Below are positions 31,940 through 41,322 of a stretch of 64,000 nucleotides of DNA, piece by piece (position 1 is the stretch's first letter; each line of letters starts with the position of its first letter). Source of the stretch: Microbulbifer yueqingensis (lineage in GTDB: Bacteria > Pseudomonadota > Gammaproteobacteria > Pseudomonadales > Cellvibrionaceae); the NCBI RefSeq assembly GCF_900100355.1, contig NZ_FNFH01000003.1, positions 1-64,000 on the forward strand. The letters run 5' to 3'. The position numbers were made by a program, and so were the translations under genes. Under the pieces are notes generated by a model. It worked only from the letters and a program-made list of their open reading frames with translations. It was not told the DNA's origin and did not search any database.

Positions 31940-33130
31940 ATGTTTGAACACCTGAGCAGCCTGCCGCCGGATCCGATCCTGGGATTACTGGCGAGTTACC
32001 GTGCCGACGAAAACCCCAACAAGATCGACCTGGGGGTGGGTGTCTACAAGGATGAGTCCGGGCACACCGCGGTACTCCAGGCTGTGAAGGAGGCCGAGAC
32101 CCGCCTTTTGCAGAGTGAGGAAACCAAGGCGTATATCGGGCCGGCGGGCACCCCGGGCTTCAATGCCGCCATGCAGGAACTGGTGCTGGGTGCCGATCAT
32201 CCCGCGCTGGTGGCGAACCGTGTCCGCTCTGCCCAGACGCCGGGCGGGTGTGGCGCGCTGCGGGTGCTGGCTGAATTGGTCAACCGTGCCAAGCCCGGTG
32301 CTACCGTGTGGGTGAGTGATCCCACCTGGGCCAACCATGTACCGCTGCTCGGCAACGCTGGCCTGCAGATCAAGAGCTATCCCTATTACGACCGGGCCAC
32401 CAGCAGCCTGCAGTTCGATGCCATGGTGGAGACCCTGAAGAATGTGGGCGAGGGTGAAGTAGTCCTCCTGCACGCCTGCTGTCACAACCCGTGCGGTGCA
32501 GACCTGACGCGTGAACAGTGGCAGGTGATCGTGGAAATGGCGCAGACCCAGGGTTTCACACCGTTTATCGATATGGCCTACCAGGGATTCGGCGACAGCC
32601 TCGATGATGACGCCTGGGGACTGCGCCTGATGGCGGAATCGGTACCGGAAATGCTGGTGGCCGCTTCCTGTTCCAAGAATTTTGGCCTTTATCGTGAGCG
32701 CGTCGGCCTGGCCATGGTGATCTACAACGATTCCGTCGCCGCAGACAAGGCCCATACCCAGATGCTGAGTGCGATCCGCGGCAACTACTCCATGCCGCCG
32801 TCCCACGGCGCCGCGATCGTGGAGTCCATCCTGATGGACGCGGGTCTGCGCGCCAACTGGGAAGCCGAGCTGACCGAAATGCGCGAGCGTATCAACGGCC
32901 TGCGCGCGGGTGTGGTGGAAAGCCTTGCGGCGGCCGGCGCACCCGGTGATTTCAGTTTCATCCGTGAGCAGAAGGGCATGTTCTCCTTCCTCGGCATCAC
33001 TCCCGAGCAGGTACAGCGCTTGCAGGACGAATATTCCATCTACATGGTGGACTCCAGCCGGATCAGTATCGCCGGCCTGAGCCAGGGCAATATGGAATAC
33101 TTCTGCAAAGCCGTCGCCAGCGTGTTGTAA
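31940..33130 (+). CDS. Aromatic/aspartate aminotransferase (class I, PLP)
   Basis: 396 residues, typical of TyrB/AspC. ATG 31940 follows GAGGAG. Motifs: KIDLGVGVYKDESGHTAVLQ at the start, CCHNPCGADLT (substrate/PLP site), PFIDMAYQGFG (Asp that binds the PLP ring) and ASCSKNFGLYRERVG with the Schiff-base Lys. It makes or degrades phenylalanine and tyrosine (and aspartate). Neighbouring MarR, DAHP synthase and maiA favour aromatic substrates. Confidence 0.93.
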   Translation: MFEHLSSLPPDPILGLLASYRADENPNKIDLGVGVYKDESGHTAVLQAVKEAETRLLQSEETKAYIGPAGTPGFNAAMQELVLGADHPALVANRVRSAQTPGGCGALRVLAELVNRAKPGATVWVSDPTWANHVPLLGNAGLQIKSYPYYDRATSSLQFDAMVETLKNVGEGEVVLLHACCHNPCGADLTREQWQVIVEMAQTQGFTPFIDMAYQGFGDSLDDDAWGLRLMAESVPEMLVAASCSKNFGLYRERVGLAMVIYNDSVAADKAHTQMLSAIRGNYSMPPSHGAAIVESILMDAGLRANWEAELTEMRERINGLRAGVVESLAAAGAPGDFSFIREQKGMFSFLGITPEQVQRLQDEYSIYMVDSSRISIAGLSQGNMEYFCKAVASVL

Positions 33131-33226
33131 TATCGGTGTCCGGGTGGCGCGGTGGGCGCCAGCCGGTTCACGATAGCGCGGCGCTTCCGGCGCCGCGGGA
33201 AAAGCCGTTTTGGAGAGAGGTTGGCA

Positions 33227-34609
33227 ATGGAAGTGGAGGTAGGGTCGCAAGTGTCCCGGTCGGCAGATACAGCGTGGAGTCCGAATAGCTGGCGCAATTT
33301 TACCGCCCACCAGCAGCCCACCTACGAATCCGCGGAGGAGCTCGGCCTGGTGACCGGCCAGCTAGCCGGTTACCCGCCCCTGGTGTTCGCGGAAGAGGCG
33401 CGCGAACTGCGCCGCCAGCTGGCCCAGGTGGCCGAGGGCAGGGCATTCCTGCTGCAGGGCGGTGACTGTGCCGAATCCTTTGCCGACTTCAACGCCAACC
33501 GCATCCGCGACACCTTCAAGGTGCTGCTGCAGATGGCGGTGGTGCTTACCTTCGCCGGCAACCTGCCGGTGGTGAAAGTGGCACGCATGGCTGGCCAGTA
33601 CGCCAAGCCGCGCTCCTCTGATACGGAGGTGATTGGGGGTGTCGAGTTGCCAAGCTATCGCGGCGACATCATCAACGGTATCGGGTTTTCTGCCGAGGCC
33701 CGGCGTCCGGATCCCCAGCGCATGCTTACCGCCTACAACCAGTCGGCGGCCACCCTCAACCTGTTGCGCGCCTTTGCCCAGGGTGGTCTCGCCGACCTGC
33801 ACCAGGTGCACGGCTGGAACCTGAGCTTCCTGGAGAACAACCCGCAGCGTGAGAACTACGCGCAGCTCGCGGGGCGCCTGCAGGATGCGCTCGAGTTCAT
33901 GGCTGTCTGCGGGGTGACCTCGGAGAACACGCCCGCGATCCGCGAAACGGTACTCTATACCTCCCACGAGGCGCTGTTGCTTGATTACGAGCAGGCGCTG
34001 ACCCGCACGGACAGCCTGACCGGCAAGTGGTACGACTGTTCGGCCCACATGCTGTGGATTGGCGAGAGAACCCGCCAGCTGGACGGTGCGCACGTGGAGT
34101 TCCTGTCGGGAATCTGCAATCCCATCGGTGTCAAGGTTGGGCCGGGCATGCAGCCCGACGAGTTGCTGCGACTCATAGACCGCCTGAATCCGCTTAACGA
34201 GGCCGGTCGCCTCACCCTGATTACCCGCATGGGCGCCGATACCCTCGGCGACAAGCTGCCGGCACTGGTGCAGGCAGTGCAGAGGGAGGGGCGCAAGGTG
34301 GTGTGGAGCACCGACCCGATGCACGGGAACACCGTCAAGGCCAGCAGTGGCTACAAGACCCGGGACTTCGACAAGATCCTGCGCGAGATCCGCGACTTCT
34401 TCGCCGTTCACCGCGCGGAGGGCAGCCATCCGGGGGGGATCCACCTGGAGATGACCGGCCAGCACGTGACCGAATGCACTGGCGGCGCCTGGAAAATTTC
34501 CGAGGATGACCTGGCCACCTGCTACGAGACCCAGTGTGACCCGCGCCTGAACGCCGACCAGGTGCTGGAGCTGGCTTTCCGGATCTCGGACTGGCTGCGC
34601 ACCGGCTAA
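33227..34609 (+). CDS. Class II 3-deoxy-7-phosphoheptulonate (DAHP) synthase
   Basis: 460 residues from ATG 33227; the frame opens 25 codons earlier but those are basic and have no ribosome site. Plant/microbial type II motifs: [15 protein letters not shown] (metal-binding Cys), [34 protein letters not shown] and [16 protein letters not shown] (metal-binding His/Asp). It condenses PEP and erythrose 4-phosphate, the first step of the shikimate pathway. It follows the aminotransferase by 96 bases, suggesting joint control of aromatic amino-acid flow. Confidence 0.95.
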   Translation: MEVEVGSQVSRSADTAWSPNSWRNFTAHQQPTYESAEELGLVTGQLAGYPPLVFAEEARELRRQLAQVAEGRAFLLQGGDCAESFADFNANRIRDTFKVLLQMAVVLTFAGNLPVVKVARMAGQYAKPRSSDTEVIGGVELPSYRGDIINGIGFSAEARRPDPQRMLTAYNQSAATLNLLRAFAQGGLADLHQVHGWNLSFLENNPQRENYAQLAGRLQDALEFMAVCGVTSENTPAIRETVLYTSHEALLLDYEQALTRTDSLTGKWYDCSAHMLWIGERTRQLDGAHVEFLSGICNPIGVKVGPGMQPDELLRLIDRLNPLNEAGRLTLITRMGADTLGDKLPALVQAVQREGRKVVWSTDPMHGNTVKASSGYKTRDFDKILREIRDFFAVHRAEGSHPGGIHLEMTGQHVTECTGGAWKISEDDLATCYETQCDPRLNADQVLELAFRISDWLRTG

Positions 34610-34645
34610 GGCAAAGCACTTCCAGCCAGGTCAGGAGCAGAAGCC

Positions 34646-35335
34646 TTGTACCAACTCTTTATCGGCAACAAGAACTATTCCTCCTGGTCCCTGCGGCCGT
34701 GGCTGTTGTTGCGCCAGTTGCAAATCCCGTTCGAGGAGCAGCTGGTTCCGTTCGAAGCGGGCGGAAACTGGGACAGGTTCCGCCGGTTCTCCACGAGCGG
34801 CCGTGTCCCCTGCCTGGTGGACCGGGATGTCCGGGTCTGGGATTCGCTGGCTATCATCGAGTACCTCGCGGAAACCCATGGCCGGGTATGGCCGGCGTCG
34901 GCCGCCAGCAGGGCCTGGGCGCGGAGCGTTACCGCTGAAATGCACTCTGGCTTTGCCGCCTTGCGCGCTGAGTGTCCGATGAACTGTGGCGTGCAGCTTG
35001 AGATGCGACATGTATCCCCAGCCCTGGCGTGTGACCTGGCGCGCATCGATGAAATCTGGGGCGAGGGGCTTGATCGCTTCGGAGGCCCTTTCCTTGCAGG
35101 CCGGGAATTTACTGCGGTCGATGCATTTTTCGCCCCGGTGGCGGTGCGTGCGGCCGGTTACCGCCTGCCCCTGGACTCAGCCGCTCTGGTATACGCGGAG
35201 CACCTCCTGGCCCTGCCGGCAATGAAGGACTGGGTTGCGGAGGCATTGCGCGAACCCTGGCGCGATGAGGGCGAGGAGCGCCAGATGCTGGCGTCTGCTT
35301 TCGTTATCGAGGACCGACGGGCCCCACTGACCTGA
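34646..35335 (+). CDS. Glutathione S-transferase family protein
   Basis: 229 residues from TTG 34646, with AGGAG eight bases upstream. N-terminal thioredoxin half: GNKNYSSWSLRPWLLLRQLQ, the Ser-Ser-Trp-Ser glutathione motif, RVPCLVDRDVRVWDSLAIIE (Pro and Glu-Ser type contacts). Helical C-terminal half follows. Substrate unknown. The gene lies 36 bases after the DAHP synthase, probably in the same transcript. Confidence 0.88.
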   Translation: MYQLFIGNKNYSSWSLRPWLLLRQLQIPFEEQLVPFEAGGNWDRFRRFSTSGRVPCLVDRDVRVWDSLAIIEYLAETHGRVWPASAASRAWARSVTAEMHSGFAALRAECPMNCGVQLEMRHVSPALACDLARIDEIWGEGLDRFGGPFLAGREFTAVDAFFAPVAVRAAGYRLPLDSAALVYAEHLLALPAMKDWVAEALREPWRDEGEERQMLASAFVIEDRRAPLT

Positions 35336-35500
35336 CCTTACCTGGCCTGGCCTGTATCCTTACTGGCTGCTTGCCTGGCAGTTCTATTTGCGAAGCCCCC
35401 CCTCACACCTCCCTGAAATTTCCCCCTGAGTACTCCCTGCCAATAAACGGTTACCGGCCCCTGGCACCCGGATCAGTGCGCTTGCCGGGATAATTATAGT

Positions 35501-35520
35501 ACTTGTTAAGTCGTTATCAT
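35501..35520 (+). repeat. 20-bp direct repeat, left copy
   Basis: ACTTGTTAAGTCGTTATCAT, identical to 38712-38731. The pair encloses the three-gene glycan operon. It sits in a 372-base gap that otherwise holds no gene. Confidence 0.88.
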
Positions 35521-35707
35521 TAAGCCTGGCGCAAGCCGGGATTAACCCTTCGGGAAAACTGTCACCAGTGCCGGAGGACATCCTGAAGGTTGGCCCGCAC
35601 GGGGGAGGGCGGGGCAACAGTTGACCGGTAGGTGGCATTTCGCGAAGAAATCCGGTTAAATCACCTGCCGGATAGCGTTTTTTTCCACCGTAAAGGGACC
35701 ACGGTTC

Positions 35708-36748
35708 ATGCGCGTACTCCACATTGCATACCAGCAGCTGCGCCGGTACGGCAAGACGAGGATCAGTTGGGCTCAAAAACTTACCGATGGCCTGATAAAG
35801 AACGATCATTTCGTCCAGACCTTCAGCGACCGGGATGTCGCCGCCTTTGAGGCACCGCTGGGTATTCGCGACCTGGGTAAGGCCAGGGCAAACCGTCGAC
35901 TTCTCGAGATGGTGGAGGCCGTTGACCCGGATCTCGTTATCGCCGGTCACTGCGATATCATTACCAACGACACCCTCGCCGAGATTCGCAGGCGAAAGCC
36001 GTCCGTCACGATTGCCCATTGCAATAACGACCCCCTCTTTGTGCCGAGTAACGTGGAGCGTATCCGGCATCGTGCCCGGGTGGCGGATGCGGTGTTCGTC
36101 TCCACCGGGCGCCCGGAACTCCGCCAGTTTGAGGGGCTCGGGGCAAGGGTCTACCACATGCCCAATCCTGTGGACCCGGCAAAAGAGAGCATGAACAATG
36201 CCGCCCGGACCGACCTGGAAATCGACCTGCTCTTTTGCAGTAACAGCACGAACCTCACCCGGCGCCTGGAGCTGGTAGGAGGCTTGAAGGACTCGCTGCA
36301 GGGCGAGCTCAATTTCAAGACCTATGGCAGCTTCGGGGAGCCGCCGGTCTGGGGCCGCGACTACGACCGGGCGCTGGCCAGCACCCGGATGGGGCTCAAC
36401 CTCAATCGCCAGGAGGGCTACTACTGGTATTCGTCTGCCCGCATGGCCCAGTTGGCGGGTAACGGCATCCTGCAGTTCACCCACAGCAGTCCGCGTTTCG
36501 ACGAGCTGCTTCCTCCGGAGTCCATAGTGTACTTTGAAGACCAGGAAGACCTGGTGGGAAAAGTACGCGAATTCCATCACGATGATGCAAAGCGTCGTTC
36601 CTGGGCCGGACGGGCACGCGAGTTCTTCCATACGGAGATGAACTCCCGCCTATACGCCCAGTACATAGTCGAGGCCTCTCTGTTGACACCTTTCTCCCAT
36701 GATTATGTCTGGGCCCGGGACATCGAGCTGGACGGAACATGTAAATGA
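35708..36748 (+). CDS. CgeB-like glycosyltransferase
   Basis: 346 residues. N-terminal Rossmann-type half (MRVLHIAYQQLRRYGKTRIS, DLVIAGHCDIITNDTLAEIR, TIAHCNNDPLF) and a C-terminal half ending in ARMGLNLNRQEGYYWYSSAR, NGILQFTHSSPRFDELLPPE and VYFEDQEDLVGKVREF, the pattern of the CgeB/Glycos_transf_1_2 family. It probably adds a sugar to lipopolysaccharide core or another surface glycan. The stop overlaps the next gene (ATGA). Confidence 0.83.
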   Translation: MRVLHIAYQQLRRYGKTRISWAQKLTDGLIKNDHFVQTFSDRDVAAFEAPLGIRDLGKARANRRLLEMVEAVDPDLVIAGHCDIITNDTLAEIRRRKPSVTIAHCNNDPLFVPSNVERIRHRARVADAVFVSTGRPELRQFEGLGARVYHMPNPVDPAKESMNNAARTDLEIDLLFCSNSTNLTRRLELVGGLKDSLQGELNFKTYGSFGEPPVWGRDYDRALASTRMGLNLNRQEGYYWYSSARMAQLAGNGILQFTHSSPRFDELLPPESIVYFEDQEDLVGKVREFHHDDAKRRSWAGRAREFFHTEMNSRLYAQYIVEASLLTPFSHDYVWARDIELDGTCK

Positions 36749-37437
36749 CCATCTCGCTGGCCTCTGAAAAGCCCTTCGCGCGCGGTGGCAACCGACTTTG
36801 CTATGTCCACCCTGACGACAGCTCACTGTGCATCAAAGTACGCCGTCCCGATTTCACCCTGGCAGATTGTCGCCGCAAGAAGGGTTTCCCCAAGAACCTG
36901 AAGCCCCTCTCCTCCTTCGATGACAATCTCGAGGAGTCGAGGGTAATGGCCGCTCTGGAGGCTCGATACGGTGAGCTTGTATTCCGCCATGTGAGCCGCT
37001 GCTTCGGTTTTGTCGACACGGACATGGGACGCGGACTGGTTTCAGAGCTGATCCGGGATGACAATGGAGCGATATCACAGACCCTGAAGAAGGTTATCTG
37101 GGATGAGGCACTAACAGACGACTGCCGGCAGGCGGTGGCGGCGCTCGGACGGTTTTGGCAGGCGAACCTGATCCCGTCAAGGCATCTGCTACTCCACAAT
37201 ATTGTCGTCCAGCGAAACAGGCAAAACCGGATCTACCGGCTGGTTGTTATTGACGGCCTCGGCAGCCCCGGACTGATACCCATGCACTTTTTCCCGGCTG
37301 CAGTGCAGCGGAAGAAAGTGGAAAAGAAAGTTGCCACCATGCACGGACGCATCGAGATGTTACTGGGCCAGCGGCATGAGGCCGAATTCCCCGGTTATCA
37401 CGGGCTGCTGTTGCACGATGGCTCGTCTTCCCAATGA
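36745..37437 (+). CDS. YrbL-family kinase-fold protein
   Basis: 230 residues. The start FARGGNRLCYVHPDDSSLCI then KVRRPD has the Gly-rich loop and Lys of a protein-kinase-like N-lobe. LLLHNIVVQRN and YRLVVIDGLGSPG resemble the catalytic and metal-binding loops (Asn, then Asp-Gly in place of Asp-Phe-Gly). This is the YrbL (PhoP-regulated) family, often beside LPS genes. It may phosphorylate core sugar, as WaaP-type kinases do, but this is inference. It overlaps the gene before by four bases. Confidence 0.82.
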   Translation: MTISLASEKPFARGGNRLCYVHPDDSSLCIKVRRPDFTLADCRRKKGFPKNLKPLSSFDDNLEESRVMAALEARYGELVFRHVSRCFGFVDTDMGRGLVSELIRDDNGAISQTLKKVIWDEALTDDCRQAVAALGRFWQANLIPSRHLLLHNIVVQRNRQNRIYRLVVIDGLGSPGLIPMHFFPAAVQRKKVEKKVATMHGRIEMLLGQRHEAEFPGYHGLLLHDGSSSQ

Positions 37438-37450
37438 TAAGGAAATCTCC

Positions 37451-38503
37451 ATGGCAGTTAATAGGGAGCCGCTGCGCATCGCCCAGGCCCTGGCGGGCGC
37501 GTCTGAAGGCGGTGCCGAGAAATTTTTTACCCGGCTGGCAACCGGCCTCCAGCGGACCGGCGCCATTGCGCAGAAGGCGTTTATCCGTGGTCACCATCAC
37601 CGGCTGGAATCCCTGAAGAATGGCGGTGTAACAGCAGAAGGCTTCCGTTTTGGTGGCCCGCTGCACCAGATAGATCACTTCCGCTTCCGTCGCGCCTTAC
37701 GTGCCTTTCACCCGGACATAGTACTCACGTGGATGAGCCGTGCCAGCATACTGACGCCGCCTGGTGATTACACCCTGGTGAGCCGCCTGGGGCACTACTA
37801 CAACCTGAAATACTATCGACATGCCGACTACTGGATCGGTATTTCAAAAGGGATTTGCGATCACCTGGTGCGAGGGGGGATGCCCGCGGAGCGGATATTC
37901 CACATCCCGAACTTTGCCGATGAGGCTGAGGTGTCGCCCCTTCCGCGGGACAGCTTCGATACACCCACTGATTGCCCCTTGCTGCTCGCTGCCGGACGCC
38001 TGCACAGGAATAAGGGCTTCGATACGCTATTGCGCGCCTTCAGCAGGGTTCCGGAGGGCATACTCTGGCTGGCCGGGTCCGGTCCGGAAGAAAAGGCCCT
38101 GAAGAGCTTGTGTGAAGAACTCGGGTTAACGGAGCGGGTGCGCTTTCTCGGATGGCGCGATGATGTGACTGCACTGATGAGTACCGTTGATATTTTCATC
38201 TGCCCCTCCCGACATGAGGGGCTGGGATCCGTTGTCGTGGAGGCCTGGGCTCATGGCTGCCCGATTATTGCGACGGCCTCGCAGGGACCGGCTGAGTTAA
38301 TCGATTCGGGAGTGACCGGTATCGTGACCCCCATCGATGAGCCGGGGGCGTTGGCTGATGCAATCAACAAGCTGGTTATCGACGAGGCCGCAAGGTATCA
38401 GCTGGCAGAAGAGGCCCGGTCACACTATTGGAAGAAATTCAGCCGGGAAGTGATCGTCGAGCAGTACCTGCAGTTGTTCAGGCAGGTGGGGCGCGCAGCC
38501 TGA
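37451..38503 (+). CDS. GT4-family glycosyltransferase
   Basis: 350 residues from ATG 37451, preceded by AAGGA. GT-B fold: QALAGASEGGAEKFFTRLAT at the donor-acceptor cleft, LLAAGRLHRNKGFDTLLRAF (nucleotide-sugar half), VRFLGWRDDVTALMSTVDIF and ICPSRHEGLGSVVVEAWAHG, with the Glu-x7-Glu motif of GT4 enzymes. The sequence HYYNLKYYRHADYWIGISKG is typical of LPS core transferases. Last gene of the operon. Confidence 0.92.
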   Translation: MAVNREPLRIAQALAGASEGGAEKFFTRLATGLQRTGAIAQKAFIRGHHHRLESLKNGGVTAEGFRFGGPLHQIDHFRFRRALRAFHPDIVLTWMSRASILTPPGDYTLVSRLGHYYNLKYYRHADYWIGISKGICDHLVRGGMPAERIFHIPNFADEAEVSPLPRDSFDTPTDCPLLLAAGRLHRNKGFDTLLRAFSRVPEGILWLAGSGPEEKALKSLCEELGLTERVRFLGWRDDVTALMSTVDIFICPSRHEGLGSVVVEAWAHGCPIIATASQGPAELIDSGVTGIVTPIDEPGALADAINKLVIDEAARYQLAEEARSHYWKKFSREVIVEQYLQLFRQVGRAA

Positions 38504-38711
38504 GCAGTCGGCGGCCTGAGGATATACAGGACAGGGCCTCCCGGGCGGGGCGCAGTCGCTGTACGAGCGGCCCTGAAGTCTCGCCGGTACCCGCCGTAAC
38601 GGCGGACTGGGCCCGGTGCCACCGGTGTGCCCAGTGGTGAAGGTGGCAATTCTTGCGCTGGCGGGCGGCCGGTAGCCGGCGCAGTGGGTTTCCTGCAGTG
38701 GTAGATAAGGC

Positions 38712-38731
38712 ACTTGTTAAGTCGTTATCAT
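38712..38731 (+). repeat. 20-bp direct repeat, right copy
   Basis: Identical to 35501-35520. The surrounding gap (38504-38921) holds no recognisable gene. Confidence 0.88.
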
Positions 38732-38921
38732 AAGGCAGGAATGAAACCAAAATCAGGCTTTCGCGCAATTGTTAACCAGTTGGAGGGGAGCTGTCCTGAA
38801 AAACTGTCGTTTTAGCGTGGGGTGCGGGGGATCGGGTGCTGGGGCGTGGCGGTGGGCGCCGGGATGCGGTTAAACTCGGGCGTTTGACGAAAGTATTCCA
38901 ACAAAAGAGAGGAAACAGCCG

Positions 38922-41159
38922 ATGCGTCAATCACTGATCGCGCTTTCCGTTGCCGCGGCGATTGCGGCCGCTGCAGGGTGCAGCAAGGAGGCCACCGAGG
39001 CCCCGACCGCTGAGCAGAATGCACAGGCCCAGGCCACTGCAGGTGCCGATGCCAAAAGTTCAATCGTAGCCAGCAATCCGCTGCTGGCGGAGTGGACTGG
39101 TCCCTACGGTGGTGTCCCGGCATTCGACAAGATGAAGGTCGAGGACCTGAAGCCTGCGATCGAATTCGCGATGGCCGAGAACCTGCGCGAAATCGACGCT
39201 ATTGCTGCCAATCCCGAGCCGGCCACCTTTGAAAATACCATTGCAGAACTTGAGCGCAGTGGCGAAGAGCTGGATCGCGTATTTGCCTACTACGGGATCT
39301 GGGCGTCCAACATGTCCACTCCGGAGTTCCGCAAGGTTCAGGGTGAGCTTGCCCCGAAACTGGCTGATTTCCAGTCCAAGATTATCCAGAACGATGCCCT
39401 GTTCCAGCGTGTGAAAGCGGTCTACGATGCCCGTGAAAAATCCGACCTGGACGGTGAGCAAAAGCGGGTGGTGGAGCTGGTCTACAACCAGTTCGCCAAC
39501 AATGGCGCCACCCTCGAAGGGAAAGCCAAGGAGCGCTACGCAGAGATCAACAAGCGCCTGGCCGAGCTGCATACGAAATTTGCCAACAACGTGCTGGCGG
39601 ACGAGGAGGATTACACCCTGTTCCTCCGCAGCGACCAGCTCGCAGGCCTGCCTGAGTCCTTCGTGAAGGCCGCAGCGGCGCTGGCAGAAGAGAAGGGCGA
39701 GAAAGGCAATTACGCCATCACCAATACCCGCTCTTCCATGGATCCGTTCCTCACTTATTCCGAGAACCGCGAGCTTCGTGAGAAGGTCTGGCGTAACTAT
39801 TACAACCGCGGCGACAACGGTGGCGAGCACGACAACAATGCCATCATCGCCGAGATCCTGAAACTGCGCGACGAACGCGTAGAGTTGCTCGGGTTCGAGA
39901 ATTACGCCCAGTGGCGCCTGCAGGACCGTATGGCCAAGAACCCCGAGCGTGCCATGGAGCTGATGGAAGCGGTATGGCCGGCAGCGGTGGCCCGCGTAGA
40001 GGAAGAAGTCGCCGACATGCAGGCGCTGGCGGACGAGGAAGGTGCGGATATCACCATCAAGCCGTGGGACTATCGTTACTACGCCGAGAAGGTGCGCAAG
40101 GCGAAATACGACCTGAATTCCGACGAGGTCAAGCAGTACCTGCAGCTGGACAAGCTGCGCGAGGCAATGTTCTACGTCGCTGGTGAACTTTTCAATTTTG
40201 AGTTCAGCCCGGTGGAAGAGGGCAGCGTGCCGGTATTCCACGAGGACGTGAAAGTCTGGGAAGTTACCGACAAGACTTCCGGCGAGCACATTGGCCTGTG
40301 GTACCTGGATCCCTTCGCGCGGGCCGGCAAGCGCTCCGGGGCCTGGGCGACCATGTATCGCGACCACACCACCTTTGACGGCAAGACGAATGTCCTGTCT
40401 TCCAACAATTCCAACTTCATCAAGGGTGCCCCGGGTGAGCCGGTGCTGGTGAGCTGGGACGATGCGTCGACTTTCTTCCACGAGTTCGGTCACGCGCTGC
40501 ATTTCCTTGCGTCCAACGTCACTTACCCGACACTGAACGGCGGCGTGCGCGACTATACCGAGTTCCAGTCGCAGCTGCTGGAGCGCTGGCTGTCCACCGA
40601 CGCGGTGATCGACAATTACCTGGTCCATCACAAGACCGGCGAGCCGATCCCCGCCGAGCTGGTGGCCAAGATCAAGAAAGCCTCCAAGTTCAACCAGGGC
40701 TTTGCCACCACCGAGTACCTGGCGTCCGCACTGGTGGACATGAAGCTCCACACTGCGGACCCGGAGGGCATCGACCCCGACAAGTTCGAGCGTGAGACCC
40801 TGGAGAAGCTGGGCATGCCTGACGAGCTGGTGATGCGTCACCGCACTCCGCATTTCGGGCACATCTTCTCCGGTGAGGGCTATTCCGCAGGCTATTACGG
40901 CTATATGTGGGCTGACGTGCTGACTTCAGATGCCGCCGAAGCCTTCGCCGAGGCCGAGGGTGGCTTCTATGATCCGGTAGTGGCCGATAAGCTGGTCAAG
41001 CACCTGTTCGCACCGCGCAACGCCGTGGACCCGGCGGAGGCCTACCGCGCTTTCCGCGGCCGCGATGCGGAGATCGGTGCGTTGATGCGTGATCGCGGTT
41101 TCCCGGTGCCGGGTGAAAAAACCGAAAAGGAAAATACCACTATTGCAGTGAAAGACTGA
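38922..41159 (+). CDS. Lipoprotein M3-family metallopeptidase (Dcp-like)
   Basis: 745 residues. ATG 38922 after GAGAGG. A signal peptide ends in AAAGC (Cys20), so it is anchored as a lipoprotein. The thermolysin-like zinc motif HEFGH is at residues 520-524, followed by the third ligand in the helix TEFQSQLLERW. Length and order match peptidyl-dipeptidase Dcp/oligopeptidase A. It cuts short peptides in the periplasm. A strong terminator follows at 41178. Confidence 0.95.
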   Translation: MRQSLIALSVAAAIAAAAGCSKEATEAPTAEQNAQAQATAGADAKSSIVASNPLLAEWTGPYGGVPAFDKMKVEDLKPAIEFAMAENLREIDAIAANPEPATFENTIAELERSGEELDRVFAYYGIWASNMSTPEFRKVQGELAPKLADFQSKIIQNDALFQRVKAVYDAREKSDLDGEQKRVVELVYNQFANNGATLEGKAKERYAEINKRLAELHTKFANNVLADEEDYTLFLRSDQLAGLPESFVKAAAALAEEKGEKGNYAITNTRSSMDPFLTYSENRELREKVWRNYYNRGDNGGEHDNNAIIAEILKLRDERVELLGFENYAQWRLQDRMAKNPERAMELMEAVWPAAVARVEEEVADMQALADEEGADITIKPWDYRYYAEKVRKAKYDLNSDEVKQYLQLDKLREAMFYVAGELFNFEFSPVEEGSVPVFHEDVKVWEVTDKTSGEHIGLWYLDPFARAGKRSGAWATMYRDHTTFDGKTNVLSSNNSNFIKGAPGEPVLVSWDDASTFFHEFGHALHFLASNVTYPTLNGGVRDYTEFQSQLLERWLSTDAVIDNYLVHHKTGEPIPAELVAKIKKASKFNQGFATTEYLASALVDMKLHTADPEGIDPDKFERETLEKLGMPDELVMRHRTPHFGHIFSGEGYSAGYYGYMWADVLTSDAAEAFAEAEGGFYDPVVADKLVKHLFAPRNAVDPAEAYRAFRGRDAEIGALMRDRGFPVPGEKTEKENTTIAVKD

Positions 41160-41177
41160 CGAGGTATTTATCCTGAG

Positions 41178-41212
41178 AAAAAGCCGTGGCGCGAGAGCGC
41201 CGCGGCTTTTTT
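41178..41212 (+). terminator. Intrinsic terminator of the M3 peptidase gene
   Basis: AAAAAGCCGTGGCGC and GCGCCGCGGCTTTTTT pair around GAGA. The symmetrical A and T tracts mean it could also stop minus-strand transcripts from the convergent gene. Confidence 0.9.
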
Positions 41213-41232
41213 ATTTGGGGGGCTGTTTATTT

Positions 41233-41310
41233 GGTAGGAGCGGCCGCTGGCCGCGATTGGCTATGCCGGCACCTGGTGCATTGGTATCGCGGCCAGCGGC
41301 CGCTCCTACC
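41233..41310. repeat. REP-like palindromic element, copy 2 (perfect 25-bp arms)
   Basis: GGTAGGAGCGGCCGCTGG... (41233-41257) and its exact reverse complement (41286-41310) surround a 28-base loop. Same family as 21824 and 61689. Confidence 0.9.
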
Positions 41311-41322
41311 TGTGAGGTAATC

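Noticed and set aside
31985-33310. 441-codon minus-strand frame opposite the aminotransferase gene
   Set aside because: Shadow frame; the plus-strand gene has full motif support.
35501-38731. Calling the glycan operon an insertion sequence or transposon
   Set aside because: No transposase or terminal inverted repeats; only the 20-bp direct repeats are seen.
39060-40862. 600-codon minus-strand frame opposite the M3 peptidase gene
   Set aside because: Shadow frame, His/Gln/Val-rich without domains.
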